This document shows positions 24,572-34,600 of a stretch of DNA of 39,004 nt, piece by piece. Below the pieces are notes generated by a model. That model did not search any database and was not told where the DNA came from. It saw only the letters and a program-made list of their open reading frames with translations. The DNA comes from Accumulibacter sp. (lineage in GTDB: Bacteria > Pseudomonadota > Gammaproteobacteria > Burkholderiales > Rhodocyclaceae), in NCBI GenBank assembly GCA_031266435.1, contig JAISAZ010000072.1:1-39004 (forward strand). Reading direction: 5' to 3'. Each line of letters opens with the position of its first letter. The first letter of the stretch is position 1. Position numbers and translations under genes: made by a program.

Positions 24572-25687
24572 CTATACCGCCGCTGGGCACGGGAGGCCGC
24601 TTTCCGACGCCGCGCTTTCGAGCGGCCAGCGGGGTTTTACCGAAAAGCCTCCCCCCGGAGGGACGATCGAAAGCCCTTCCCGGAAGCGGAGCGCGCCCGC
24701 GAGCGCGATCATCGCGCCGTTGTCGGTGCAGTATTCGAGTTCGGGATAAAAGACCGTGAAGCCGCGCGCGACTTGGTCGAGGCGCCGGCGCAATTCGCGG
24801 TTCGCGCCGACGCCGCCCGCGACGACGAGCCGCTCCAGGCCGCAGTTCTTCAAGGCGCGTACCGATTTATCGACGAGCACGTCGACAACCGCCTCCTGAA
24901 AACCCCGCGCGATGTCGGCGCGCGTGGTGTCATCAAAGCCCCCCGCTTCTTCCGTCCCTTCCGTTTTTTCCACTCCCCCCGCCGGATATCCGTCGGTGGA
25001 ATTCCGAAGCGCCTGAACCTTGAGGAGCGCAGCCGTCTTGAGTCCGCTGAAGCTGAAGTTCAGGTCCTTCGAGCGCAGCATCGGGCGCGGAAAGCGGACG
25101 CGACCGGGACGCCCGTGGTCGGCGAGTTCCGAGAGTGCCGCACCGCCGGGGTACGGAAGCCCAAGCAGTTTCGCCGTCTTGTCGAAGGCTTCGCCCGCCG
25201 CGTCGTCGAGCGTCTCTCCGAGGAGCGCGTAGCGTCCGACCCCCTCGACGCGCATCAACTGCGTATGCCCTCCAGAGACGAGGAGCGCGACGAAAGGAAA
25301 GGCGGGCGCGCCCTGGGAGAGGAGCGGCGAGAGCAGATGCCCTTCGAGGTGGTGCACGGGGACGAGCGGAACGCCGAGCGCGAACGCGAGACCTTCGGCG
25401 AAAGCCGCGCCGACGAGCAAGGCGCCCGCGAGGCCGGGGCCTTGCGTATAGGCGACCGCGTCGATGTTCGTCGCCTTTCGCCCGCTGTCCTTGAGCACCT
25501 TGCGAAACAGGGGAAGGACGCGCCGGATGTGGTCGCGCGAGGCGAGTTCGGGGACGACGCCGCCGTAGGCCCGGTGCAGGGCGATCTGCGTGTGCAGGGC
25601 GTGGCAGAGCAGCCGGCCTTCGCCCTCCGCGTCGAAGAGCGCGACGCCGGTTTCGTCACACGAGGATTCAATACCGAGGATCAGCAT
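24572..25687 (-). CDS. tsaD: tRNA threonylcarbamoyladenosine transferase TsaD
   Basis: This 371-residue protein transfers the threonylcarbamoyl group to A37 of ANN-decoding tRNAs, working with TsaB, TsaC and TsaE in the cytoplasm. It has the ASKHA-fold signatures [10 protein letters not shown] (residues 5-14), the metal-binding pair in VHHLEGH (~110-116), [20 protein letters not shown] and [10 protein letters not shown]. Compared with the usual ~340 residues it has an acidic insert (about 230-255, [20 protein letters not shown]). It also has a C-terminal tail ([15 protein letters not shown]) encoded by adjoining repeat DNA. Both flanks are repeat blocks, so it is probably transcribed alone. 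No promoter is assigned. Confidence 0.95.
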   Translation of the reverse strand: MLILGIESSCDETGVALFDAEGEGRLLCHALHTQIALHRAYGGVVPELASRDHIRRVLPLFRKVLKDSGRKATNIDAVAYTQGPGLAGALLVGAAFAEGLAFALGVPLVPVHHLEGHLLSPLLSQGAPAFPFVALLVSGGHTQLMRVEGVGRYALLGETLDDAAGEAFDKTAKLLGLPYPGGAALSELADHGRPGRVRFPRPMLRSKDLNFSFSGLKTAALLKVQALRNSTDGYPAGGVEKTEGTEEAGGFDDTTRADIARGFQEAVVDVLVDKSVRALKNCGLERLVVAGGVGANRELRRRLDQVARGFTVFYPELEYCTDNGAMIALAGALRFREGLSIVPPGGGFSVKPRWPLESAASESGLPCPAAV

Positions 25688-26047
25688 CCGAGCATTTTAT
25701 TCCTTTTCACATCAGAGGACAGAGGACAGAGGACAGGGCGGCCTTCGGCCTCGTCAGGTATCAGGTATCAGGAATCAGATGTCAGGAGACGGGAGACAGA
25801 GAATTCTTGCGGCCTTTGACCGGAGTAGAATCAACAAAATACCGATCGGTTTTCTTCTGTCTCCTGATTCCTGACATCTGTCCTCTGTTGGGTGCGCCGC
25901 CCCACCGTCATTCATACGCATACGGAATCGTTGGGCTTCGTTCCTCAGCCCAACCTATACCGCCGATGGGCACGGCACGCCGTGCCCCTACGAGATCACA
26001 GCTTGTCGAAACTGCTTTTGTTGGAATGACGTTCGTCCAACATGGAT
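25688..26047. repeat. Dispersed repeats upstream of tsaD
   Basis: No gene is seen. The block starts with CAGAGGACAGAGGACAGAGG units, then TATCAGGTATCAGGAATCAG (from 25759), CCGATCGGTTTTC (~25842-25855) and CTGTCTCCTGATTCCTGACA. It ends with CATACGGAATCGTTGGGCTT (25919-25938) and CCTATACCGCCGATGGGCAC with its hairpin (25954-25985). The outer parts are inverted relative to one another, suggesting a folded or composite element. The tsaD promoter must lie within or beside it. Confidence 0.75.
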
Positions 26048-27433
26048 TCATGGCGCGCCCTCTTGGAATACCACGAAAAACCTCGTCACGCCGTTTTCGG
26101 ACGCCGCGCCGACGCGACCGCCGTGCGCCTCGACGATCGATTTGACGATCGCAAGGCCGAGTCCCGACTGCGCGCCGCCGCCCGTGCGCGACGCCTCGGC
26201 GCGGTAGAAGCGGTCGAAGACGCGCGGAAGGCGCTCTTCGGGGATCGTTTCACCCTCGTTGGCGACCTCGACCCGCACCCAGCCTCCCGCGTCGGCTGTG
26301 ATCGTGGCGCGGATGCTTCCGCCCGACGGCGTGTAGCGAATCGCATTCGAAAAGAGGTTGGAAAAAACGCGGCGGATCATCAGCGGGTCGCCGCGCATCG
26401 TCCCCTGCCCTTCGCAGCGTATCGTCACGTTTTTCTCGTCAGCCTCGATGCGGTGAAAGTCGGCGATGTCGGCGACCAGCGTCGGCAAGTCGAGCGTATC
26501 GAGCGTCGGGACAATCTTGCCTTCGCCGGCTTTTGCGATGAAAAGCATGTCGGCGATCGTCCGCGAGAGCCGTTCGAACTCGTCGACGTTCGACGCGAGC
26601 ACGTCGCGGTACTCGTCCGCGCCGCGTTCGCGCGAGAGCGTCACCTGCGTCTGCATCAGGAGGTTGCTGACCGGCGTGCGGAATTCGTGCGCGAGGTCGG
26701 ACGAAAACTCGGAGAGCCGCTGAAACGATTCTTCGAGGCGCGAAAACAAGGCGTTGAGCGTCCGCGCGAGTTCGGCGAATTCGGCGGGAACCCCTTCGAC
26801 CGGAAGACGCGCGTCGAGGCGCTCCGCCGTGATGCTCGCGGCCTGACGCTTCATCGCCCGGAGCGGCGCGAGGCCGTAACGGACGGCGAGCGATCCCAGG
26901 AAACCCGATGAGACGGCGGCGAGGAGGATGAATGCCCACAAGGTTCGCCGAAACGCCCGCATGAAGGATTCGTGATGCGACACGTCGATCGCCGCGCCGA
27001 CCTGTGCCGTCGCCTCCCCGGAAACGCCGACGCGAAAACGCGCGGAGACGCCGCGCAGGGGAAGACCCCCGGCCGTCGTCCAAACAAAGGGGCGCCCGTC
27101 GGCGGGTGCGCTGCCGAGCAAGGCATCGGGAAACTCCGCGCCGTCCGTTGCGAAGAGCATTTCGCCGTCGGGCATCCTGACGACGATGGCAAGCCCCGGC
27201 GCGCCGGAGAGGATTTCGTCGAGCCTTTGCGGGATCGACGCCGGGTCGTCCCCGGCCTCTTCGAGAATGCGCCGCGCCTGCGCGAGCTTTCCGTCGAGGA
27301 CGAACATATCCTGCTCTTCGAAATGCTTTTCGACCGAGCGGCCGATCAGCGCGCCGAGAATCAAAAGGACGGTCGTCGAAACCGCGGCGAAAAGCACCCT
27401 CAAGCGCCAGGAAAGACTGATCGAATTTTTCAT
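26048..27433 (-). CDS. cusS: Heavy-metal sensor histidine kinase (CusS-like)
   Basis: This 461-residue inner-membrane kinase has transmembrane segments at ~11-32 and ~165-186 with a ~130-residue periplasmic sensor between them. A HAMP linker follows, then the H-box SSDLAHEFRTPVSNL with phospho-acceptor His249, the N-box NLFSNAIRYTPSGG and the G-box SGLGLAIVKSIVEAHGG. It should sense periplasmic Cu(I)/Ag(I) and phosphorylate the adjacent CusR-like regulator. The ATG at 27433 is taken as start because it begins the membrane anchor; a frame open to 27475 lies inside the 102-bp repeat. The ribosome site AAAAGGAA is supplied by the repeat end and is unusually close to the ATG. Confidence 0.85.
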   Translation of the reverse strand: MKNSISLSWRLRVLFAAVSTTVLLILGALIGRSVEKHFEEQDMFVLDGKLAQARRILEEAGDDPASIPQRLDEILSGAPGLAIVVRMPDGEMLFATDGAEFPDALLGSAPADGRPFVWTTAGGLPLRGVSARFRVGVSGEATAQVGAAIDVSHHESFMRAFRRTLWAFILLAAVSSGFLGSLAVRYGLAPLRAMKRQAASITAERLDARLPVEGVPAEFAELARTLNALFSRLEESFQRLSEFSSDLAHEFRTPVSNLLMQTQVTLSRERGADEYRDVLASNVDEFERLSRTIADMLFIAKAGEGKIVPTLDTLDLPTLVADIADFHRIEADEKNVTIRCEGQGTMRGDPLMIRRVFSNLFSNAIRYTPSGGSIRATITADAGGWVRVEVANEGETIPEERLPRVFDRFYRAEASRTGGGAQSGLGLAIVKSIVEAHGGRVGAASENGVTRFFVVFQEGAP

Positions 27434-27533
27434 TCCTTTTCCAGTCCGTTCATGCCGAGAAGACAGCCGCTTCACAGTACAAGTAGTACGGCAAGGCGAG
27501 TCGACAAAGGAAGGGACGGACTGGAAATGGAAT
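27432..27533. repeat. 102-bp palindromic dispersed repeat, copy 2
   Basis: Same element as 5170-5271, in reverse orientation and of identical length. Its inverted ends are ATTCCTTTTCCAGTCCGT (27432-27449) and ACGGACTGGAAATGGAAT (27516-27533). It occupies the whole gap between the cusR stop (27533-27535) and the cusS ATG (27431-27433), overlapping both by one or two bases. The transcript here would fold into a long hairpin. Confidence 0.85.
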
Positions 27534-28231
27534 CATTCGTCGTCCGCCTCGTCGAGCACGTAACCCATGCCGCGCCGGGTACGGATCAAGCGACGATCGA
27601 AGCCGTCGTCGATCTTGGCGCGCAGACGGCGCACGGCGACTTCGACGACATTGGTATCGCTGTCGAAATTCATATCCCAGACCTGCGCGGCGATCAAGGA
27701 ACGCGGCAGGACTTCGCCGCGCCGGCGCATCAGGAGTTCGAGCAGCGCGAATTCCTTGGCCGTGAGGTCGATCCGCTTCCCGGCGCGCACGGCGCGGTGC
27801 TTGCGCAGGTCGAGTTCGAGGTCGGCGACGCGCAAAAAGTCCGAAAACTCGCCCTCGGCGCGCTGGCCCCCGCGCCGCAACAAGCTGCGCACGCGCGCGA
27901 GCAGTTCGGCAAACGCAAAGGGTTTGACGAGGTAATCGTCGGCGCCGAGTTCAAGCCCGCGCACGCGGTCGTCTATCTCGTCGCGCGCCGTGAGAAACAG
28001 AACCGGCGTCTTCTTTCCAACAGCGCGCAACGCGCGCAGAACACCCCATCCATCGAGTCCCGGAAGCATGACATCGAGGAGGACGAGGTCGTAGTCGGCG
28101 CTCAGAGCTTCGTGAAGACCGTCGCGCCCGTCGCGCGCGAGGTCGACGACAAACCCCGCCTCGACCAAGCCTTTACGCAGGTAATCGCCCGTTTTCAGTT
28201 CGTCTTCGACGACAAGAATTTTCAATCGCAC
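27533..28231 (-). CDS. cusR: Copper-responsive OmpR-family regulator (CusR/CopR-like)
   Basis: This 232-residue response regulator has a receiver domain at ~1-120 (acidic pair Glu9-Asp10, phospho-acceptor Asp53 in [15 protein letters not shown], Lys in DDYLVKPF). An OmpR-type winged helix follows at ~130-225 ([23 protein letters not shown], then [18 protein letters not shown]). This sequence style is that of CusR/CopR/CzcR metal regulators. It is divergent from cusFCBA, with a dyad-symmetric box between them, so it probably activates both directions. It is the first gene of cusRS. Confidence 0.9.
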   Translation of the reverse strand: MRLKILVVEDELKTGDYLRKGLVEAGFVVDLARDGRDGLHEALSADYDLVLLDVMLPGLDGWGVLRALRAVGKKTPVLFLTARDEIDDRVRGLELGADDYLVKPFAFAELLARVRSLLRRGGQRAEGEFSDFLRVADLELDLRKHRAVRAGKRIDLTAKEFALLELLMRRRGEVLPRSLIAAQVWDMNFDSDTNVVEVAVRRLRAKIDDGFDRRLIRTRRGMGYVLDEADDE

Positions 28232-28286
28232 CCCCTCGTTTTCAGGATAAGCTTAAATGGTGCAATAAAACCCGCCGCTTTCGCAA

Positions 28287-28304
28287 GATTACAAAAAAGT
28301 AATC
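28287..28304. promoter_or_regulatory. Putative CusR/CopR box
   Basis: A perfect dyad GATTAC-AAAAAA-GTAATC lies in the 149-bp gap between divergent cusR and cusF. Metal-responsive OmpR-family regulators of the CopR/CusR group bind ATTAC-type dyads in such gaps. It is ~80 bp upstream of the cusF ATG and ~55 bp upstream of the cusR ATG. Binding is inferred, not shown. Confidence 0.6.
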
Positions 28305-28380
28305 CGCGCGTCAGCGTTCTGTCGCGCTCGATTGTCTAGACTTGCCCGAAATCTTTTGAAGCGTCTCGCCGGGAGTCTGG

Positions 28381-28779
28381 ATGAAAAAATCATTTTTCAC
28401 CGCCTTTTTTTTCGCTTTGGCGTTTTTCATCGCGCCCATCCGCGCCGACGTGCAGGTACACGGCTCACACGATTCGCACAGTTCCCACGGTTCGCATAGT
28501 TCCCACAGTTCACATTCCGCGCACGGACACGGCGCGCGGGATGAAGCGGCGCCCCCGGAACTCGTCGCGGGTGTCGTCAGAAGGGTCGACAAGGCCGCCG
28601 GGAAAATCACGCTCAGCCACGGCCCGCTCGCCGGCCTCGGTATGCCGGCGATGACGATGAGCTTTCGCGTGAAAGACGCCGCGTGGCTCGACCGCGTACA
28701 CGCGGGGGACAAAGTCCGCTTCGCCGCGGAATCCATAAACGGCGCCCTGACCGTCGTGCGACTCGAGACCTCCGAATGA
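28381..28779 (+). CDS. cusF: His-rich CusF-like periplasmic copper-binding protein
   Basis: This 132-residue protein has a signal peptide ending near Ala22 (FFIAPIRA). A histidine/serine tract SHDSHSSHGSHSSHSSHSAH follows at residues ~29-48, then a CusF-type OB-fold domain (~60-130). His80, Met91 and Met93 align with the Cu(I)/Ag(I) ligands His36, Met47 and Met49 of E. coli CusF. The position of the metal-capping Trp44 is Met88 (GMPAMTM). The His tract likely adds metal capacity. A GGGAG site lies 5 nt before the ATG. It is the first gene of the efflux operon, and its stop overlaps the ATG of cusC. It should hand metal to CusB. Confidence 0.88.
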   Translation: MKKSFFTAFFFALAFFIAPIRADVQVHGSHDSHSSHGSHSSHSSHSAHGHGARDEAAPPELVAGVVRRVDKAAGKITLSHGPLAGLGMPAMTMSFRVKDAAWLDRVHAGDKVRFAAESINGALTVVRLETSE

Positions 28780-30044
28780 AAAAAACACCGCTTCGCGTCT
28801 ATACGCTGATCGTCTGCCTCGCGCTGCCGTTTTTCTCGCGCGCCGACGACGCGCTTTTGGGACGCACCGTCGAGAGTCTGCTCGAATTTGCGCGCGCGTC
28901 CAACGCGGAGACCGCCGCGATGCGCCTCGAAGCCGTCGCCGCCGACGAGCGAATCCTCCCCGCCGGCGCGCTGCCCGACCCGATGCTTCGTACCGAGTTC
29001 CGCGACATGACGCGCATGGGCGAACAAAAGGCGACGCTCGCGCCGAGCCGCGTCGGCAGCACGCGCTATCTTTTGATGCAGACCTTGCCCTGGTACGGAA
29101 AGCGCGCGCTGAAGGAAGACCTCGCGCGCTTTGACGCCGAAGTCGCGCGCTCTCGCGCGGACGGCGCGTGGATCGAGATCGCCGCGCGGATCAAGGCCGC
29201 GCACGTTCAGCGTTACACGCTCGACCGCGTCGTCCGCCTCGCGCGCGAAGAACTCGATTTGATGTCGCGCCTCGAAAAAATCGCGCGTGAGCGTTATGCG
29301 GTCGGACTCGCCGCGCAACAGGATGTCATACACGCGCAACTCGAACAGACGGCGATCCGCAGCGAACTCATCCAGATGGAAAACGAAGGCCGCCAGATTC
29401 AAACGCGCGTAAACGCGCTGCTTTCGCGTCCCGCCGGCGCGCCCCTCGCCGCCCCGGAACGCCTGCGCGCACTGCCCGCGCCGGCGAAGCTCGAATACGC
29501 GGCGCTCGAAGAGCGCACGCGCGAGCGCAACCCGGAACTCTTCGCCGAAGAGGCGCGGATACGCGCCGCCGAAAAGCAGCGAGAACTGACGTACAAAGAC
29601 CGCTACCCGGACTTCACGCTCGGCGTCTCGCCGATCCAGTACCAGCACGCCGTCCGGGAATGGGAAGTCATGGTCGAATTCAACATCCCGCTCCAGCAAT
29701 CCTCCCGACGCGCCAAAGAGCGCGAGGCCGAGTCGATGCTCGGCGCGGCACGCCTGCGCAAGGAAGCCGCAAGCCACCGTCTGCTCGCCGAACTTGCCGA
29801 AAACCTGTCGGGAATCGAAGCCGCGCGTCACGCCGAGTCGCTCGTCGTATCGAGCCTTCTGCCGCAGGCCGAATCGACCTTCCTCGCCGCGCTCGCCGCT
29901 TACGAAACGGCGAAAGTCGATTTTTCGACGCTGCTCGAAGCGCAGCGCCAAATCCGTCAGGCGCGCCAGAGTCGTCTGAAAGCGCAGGCCGAATCGCTGA
30001 TCCGCCTTGCCGAAGTCGAAAAAATCCTTGGGGACGATTTATGA
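28776..30044 (+). CDS. cusC: Outer-membrane efflux protein (CusC/TolC-like)
   Basis: This 422-residue outer-membrane factor forms the trimeric exit duct of the pump. The start at 28776 overlaps the cusF stop (ATGA) and begins a signal peptide (MKKTPLRVYTLIVCLALPFFSRA). The body has the two OEP repeats with long helices; LPDPMLRTEF (~66-75), QTLPWYGKRAL (~101-111) and RYAVGLAAQQDVIHAQLEQT (~169-188) are characteristic of metal-efflux OEPs. There is no lipobox, so unlike E. coli CusC it is probably not lipidated. A longer frame from 28683 would extend into cusF and is rejected. Its stop overlaps the cusB ATG. Confidence 0.9.
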   Translation: MKKTPLRVYTLIVCLALPFFSRADDALLGRTVESLLEFARASNAETAAMRLEAVAADERILPAGALPDPMLRTEFRDMTRMGEQKATLAPSRVGSTRYLLMQTLPWYGKRALKEDLARFDAEVARSRADGAWIEIAARIKAAHVQRYTLDRVVRLAREELDLMSRLEKIARERYAVGLAAQQDVIHAQLEQTAIRSELIQMENEGRQIQTRVNALLSRPAGAPLAAPERLRALPAPAKLEYAALEERTRERNPELFAEEARIRAAEKQRELTYKDRYPDFTLGVSPIQYQHAVREWEVMVEFNIPLQQSSRRAKEREAESMLGAARLRKEAASHRLLAELAENLSGIEAARHAESLVVSSLLPQAESTFLAALAAYETAKVDFSTLLEAQRQIRQARQSRLKAQAESLIRLAEVEKILGDDL

Positions 30045-31687
30045 AGCTGCTAAAACTCCCGCCCGTCGGGTCTGTCGTAATTGTCGGAATTGTTGGAATT
30101 GTCGTCGCCGGCATTTCGGGATACACCGGTTACCTCGCCGGGAAAGGCGCGCACCGAAACGAGTCCGCGTCCGCCGAAGCTCCGGGCACTCCCCGCGCGG
30201 GATCGCGGAAAATCCTCTATTACCGTAACCCGATGGGTCTGGCCGACACGTCGCCGGTTCCGAAAAAAGACCCGATGGGGATGGATTACATCGCCGTCCA
30301 TGAAGGAGACGACGACGCGAGCGAAGAAAAACTTCCGGGGCAAGTCAGCGTCGGCCCTGAAAAAATCCAGAAGCTCGGCGTTCGGACCGAAGCCGTCCAG
30401 AAGCGTGTCCTGAAGCGGCGGGTTCGCGCGACCGGACGCGTCGAGGCCGACGAGAGGCGCATCCACGCCGTCACGCCGAGGTTCGAGGCGTATATCGAGC
30501 GCCTCCACGTCGCGATCACCGGCGAAGCCGTCAAGAAAGGCCAGACGCTTTTCGAAGTCTATAGCCCCGAACTCGTTTCCGCACAACGCGAATACGCGAT
30601 CGCGCTCTCCGGCGTCCGCGCGCTCGGCGCCTCGGAAACGGAGAACGACGCGGCACGCTCTGGCGCGCGTCTCCTCGCCAAGGCGTCGCTGGAACGCTTG
30701 AGAAACTGGGGAATCCCGGAAAAAGAAATACGCGCGATCGCGCGCTCGGGTAAAACGCGGCGCACGCTTTCCTTCGATTCTCCGGCTACGGGGGTCGTCG
30801 TCGAAAAAATGGCGCTCCCCGGAATGCGCTTCATGCCGGGGGAAACGCTTTATCGGATCGCCGACCTTACTTCGGTCTGGGTCGTCGCCGACATCGCCGA
30901 ACAGGACATCGGTGCCGTCGCCGTCGGCGGCGCGGCGCTCGTTCGCGCCGACGCCTACCCCGACAAGCTCTTCGAGGGGAAGGTCGCCTACGTTTATCCG
31001 ACGCTCGACGCCGCGACGCGCACCGCGCGCGCGCGTATCGAACTCGACAACCCCGATCTCGTCTTGAAACCCGCGATGTTCGCGCAGGTCGAACTCGACA
31101 GTGTTTCGGACGACAAAGTCCTCGCGCTCCCCGCCTCGGCGCTCATCGACAGCGGAACGCGGCAAATCGCTTTCGTTGATCGCGGCGAAGGCCGTTTCAG
31201 CCCGCGCACGATCCGTACCGGGCGGAGCGACGCGGACTTCGTCGAAGTTCTCGACGGCATCGGCGAGGGCGAACGCGTCGTCGTCGCCGCGAATTTCCTG
31301 ATCGACGCGGAAAGCAATTTGAACGCCGCGATTTTGGGCCTCGTCGCCCCCAAGGCCTCAAGCGGCGCAGCGGAACCGCGCGCCGCCAAGATTGAGCGCG
31401 CCGTCCACACGGCGACGGGGAAGATCGATTCGATCGGTCCCGAAGAAGGTGTCGTCAGCATCGAACACACGCCGGTCGCCTCGCTACACTGGCCTGCAAT
31501 GACGATGGACTTTACGCTCGCCGCCGATGTTCCGCGAAAGTGGATCGAAGCAGGCGCGCGCGTCGAATTCGACTTCGTCGAGCGCGGCGCGGGCGAGTGG
31601 GTGATCACGGCAATCCGACCGCTTTCGGGCGTACCGAGCGCCGCAGACCGCACCGGTGCTTCGAGCGCCGCGCACGCCGGATACTGA
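30041..31687 (+). CDS. cusB: Efflux periplasmic adaptor with HMBD and CusF domains (CusB-like)
   Basis: This 548-residue adaptor has an N-terminal membrane anchor (residues ~11-35). It carries a heavy-metal-binding domain around 58-85 (YYRNPMGLADTSPVPKKDPM) and barrel-sandwich and hairpin regions (TPRFEAYIERLHVAITGEAV to ~250). Beta-barrel and membrane-proximal domains follow, and a fused C-terminal CusF-like domain spans ~450-535. In that domain His, Trp and Met of IEHTPVASLHWPAMTMDF match all four CusF ligand positions. It links CusA to CusC and takes metal from the periplasm. Start 30041 overlaps the cusC stop; a frame open from 29660 is a shadow of cusC. Confidence 0.92.
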   Translation: MKLLKLPPVGSVVIVGIVGIVVAGISGYTGYLAGKGAHRNESASAEAPGTPRAGSRKILYYRNPMGLADTSPVPKKDPMGMDYIAVHEGDDDASEEKLPGQVSVGPEKIQKLGVRTEAVQKRVLKRRVRATGRVEADERRIHAVTPRFEAYIERLHVAITGEAVKKGQTLFEVYSPELVSAQREYAIALSGVRALGASETENDAARSGARLLAKASLERLRNWGIPEKEIRAIARSGKTRRTLSFDSPATGVVVEKMALPGMRFMPGETLYRIADLTSVWVVADIAEQDIGAVAVGGAALVRADAYPDKLFEGKVAYVYPTLDAATRTARARIELDNPDLVLKPAMFAQVELDSVSDDKVLALPASALIDSGTRQIAFVDRGEGRFSPRTIRTGRSDADFVEVLDGIGEGERVVVAANFLIDAESNLNAAILGLVAPKASSGAAEPRAAKIERAVHTATGKIDSIGPEEGVVSIEHTPVASLHWPAMTMDFTLAADVPRKWIEAGARVEFDFVERGAGEWVITAIRPLSGVPSAADRTGASSAAHAGY

Positions 31688-31691
31688 CGCG

Positions 31692-34600
31692 ATGCTCTCC
31701 AAAATCATCGAGTCCTCATTCCGGAACCGCTTCGTCGTCCTCCTGGCGACCTTCGTCCTGATTCTCGCCGGAATCTTCGCGCTTCTCCGCACACCCGTCG
31801 ACGCGCTCCCCGACCTCTCCGACGTACAGGTCATCGTCTACACCGAAGCACCGGGGCAGTCGCCGCAGGTCGTCGAAGACCAGATCACCTACCCCCTGAC
31901 GACGGCGCTCCTCTCGGCGCCGAAGTCCAAAGTCGTGCGCGGTTTCTCGTTTTTCGGCGCGTCTTTCGTCTATGTGATTTTCGAAGACGACACCGACATT
32001 TACTGGGCGCGTTCGCGCGTCCTCGAATACCTCAATTCCGCCGCCGACCGCCTCCCCGAAGGCATAACACCGCGCATCGGCCCCGACGCGACCGGCGTCG
32101 GCTGGGTCTATCAGTACGGCCTCGTCGCCAAGAATAAAACGCTCGCCGAACTGCGCTCGATCCAGGACTGGTTCGTCCGCTATCAACTGAGCAAAGCCCC
32201 CGGTGTCTCCGAAATCGCGTCGATCGGCGGTTTCGTCCAGACCTACCAGGCGACGGTCGACCCGGTGAAGCTGCGCGCTTACGGGATTCCGCTGATGAAG
32301 GTCGCTCAGGTTCTCCGCGATTCGAACCGCGACGTCGGCGGGCGCACCGTCGAAATCTCCGAGATCGAGTACATGGTGCGCGGGAGGGGGTATCTGCGGG
32401 GCATACGCGACATCGAGGACCTCGCCGTCAAGAGCGAAGGCGGCGTTCCGGTGCTGATCCGCGACATCGCCCGCGTCGAGTTGATCCCCGACGAGCGGCG
32501 CGGAATCGCCGAACTCGACGGCGACGGTGAAATCGTCGCGGGGATCGCGATGGCGCGTTACGGGCAGAACGCGCTCGAAGTCATTCGCGGCGTCAAGGAC
32601 AAAATCGACGAAATCCGACCGGGTCTGCCGAGCGGCGTGCGCGTAGAGACGCTTTACGACCGCTCGGAACTCATCCATCGCGCGGTCGCCACGCTGAAAG
32701 ACACGCTGATCGAGGAAACCCTGATCGCCGCGTTCGTCTGCGCCGTCTTCCTGCTCCACCTGCGGAGCGCGCTCGTCGCCGCGCTCGTTCTGCCCGTCAG
32801 CATCCTCGCGTCGTTCATTGCGATGCGCGCGCTCGGAATCAATTCGAACTTGATGAGCCTCGGCGGAATCGCAATCGCCGTCGGCGTCATGATCGACGCC
32901 GCCGTCGTCATGATCGAGAACGCGCACAAATACATCGAGGACTTGCCCGAAAACCATACGTCCGCCGAACGCGCCCAAGCGATGCTCGACGCGTGCCGAG
33001 AGGTCGGGCCTTCGCTTTTTTATTCGCTGCTCGTCACGACGGTTTCCTTCCTCCCGATTTTCGCGCTCGAAGGCCAAGAAGGCCGGATGTTCTCGCCGCT
33101 CGCCTGGACAAAGATCCTCGCGATCACCGCCGCAGCGCTCCTTTCGATCACGCTCGTCCCCGTGCTGATGCATTTTTTCGTGCGCGGAAAGATCGTCGCC
33201 GAGGAAAAAAACCCCGTCAACCGTTTTCTGATCTGGGTTTACCGTCCGGTCATCGCGCTCGTCCTGCGATGGAAAAAAACGGTACTCGCGCTCGCCGTCG
33301 CGACGCTCGGCGTCACGCTCTACCCGATGTCGAGGATAGGCTCGGAATTCATGCCGACCCTGAACGAGGGGACGCTGCTTTACATGCCAACGTCGTTACC
33401 CGGAATGTCGGTCACGAAGGCCGCCGAACTCCTCCAGACGCAGGACAGGATTCTCAAGAGCTTTCCCGAAGTCGCGTCGGTCTTCGGAAAGGCGGGGCGC
33501 GCGGGGAGCGCGACCGACCCCGCGCCGCTCGAAATGTTCGAGACGACGATCAATTTGAAGCCCGAATCGGAGTGGCGCCCCGGAATGACGATCGACGCGC
33601 TGATCGCCGCTTTTGACAAGGTGCTCCAGTTTCCCGGAATATCGAACGCCTGGACGATGCCGATCAAGTCGCGCACCGACATGCTCTCGACAGGGATTCG
33701 CACCCCCGTCGGCGTCAAGGTTTTCGGAAACGACCTCGTCGAAATCGAAAGACTCGCCCAGGAAATCGAGTCGGTCGTACGCAAGGTGCCCGGAACGACG
33801 AGCGCGTTCGCCGAACGCATTCTGGGCGGCTTTTACCTGAACATCGAACCCGACCGCGCCCGACTCGCGCGTTACGGCCTGACGGTCGGCGAGTTGCAGG
33901 ATGTCGTCGCCGCCGCGCTTGGCGGCGAGCGCGTCACGACGACCGTCGAAGGACGCGAACGCTACAGCGTCAACCTGCGCTATCCGAGGGAGTTGCGCTC
34001 CGACCCGCAACGCATCGCCCGCGAAGTCCTCGTGGCGACGATGAACGACGGGATGATCCCGATCGGTCAGGTCGCGGAAATCAAATTCGCGCAGGGCGCT
34101 TCGGTCATACGCACCGAAAACGCCCTGCTCTCCGCCTATATTTACATCGACCTCCGCGACCGCGACATCGGCGGTTACGTCGCCGAGGCAAAACGCGCGG
34201 TCGCCGAAAACGTCGAATTCCCCCCCGGCACTTACGCCACGTGGAGCGGCCAGTTCGAAAACATGGAACGCGCCGCGCAGAAAATGAAGATCATCATCCC
34301 GGTCACGCTGCTCTCGATTTTCATTCTGCTCTACTTCAATTTCAACCGCGTCGGGCCAACGCTGATCGTCATGCTCTCGGTCCCGTTTTCGCTCGTCGGC
34401 GGCGTCTGGATGATGTGGGCGCTCGACTACAATTTTTCGGTCGCCGTCGCCGTCGGCTTTATCGCGCTCGCGGGCGTCGCCGCGGAGACCGGTATCGTCA
34501 TGCTCATCTACCTCGACAGCGCCTGGAAAAACGCGAAGGACGAGTGTCGCCGCCTGCGGCGCTCGCCCGACGCCAGCGTGCTTTACGAAGCGATCATGGC

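Noticed and set aside
28311-29951. 546-codon minus-strand frame opposite cusF/cusC
   Set aside because: cusF and cusC have signal peptides, family motifs and overlapping starts and stops; the opposite frame has none.
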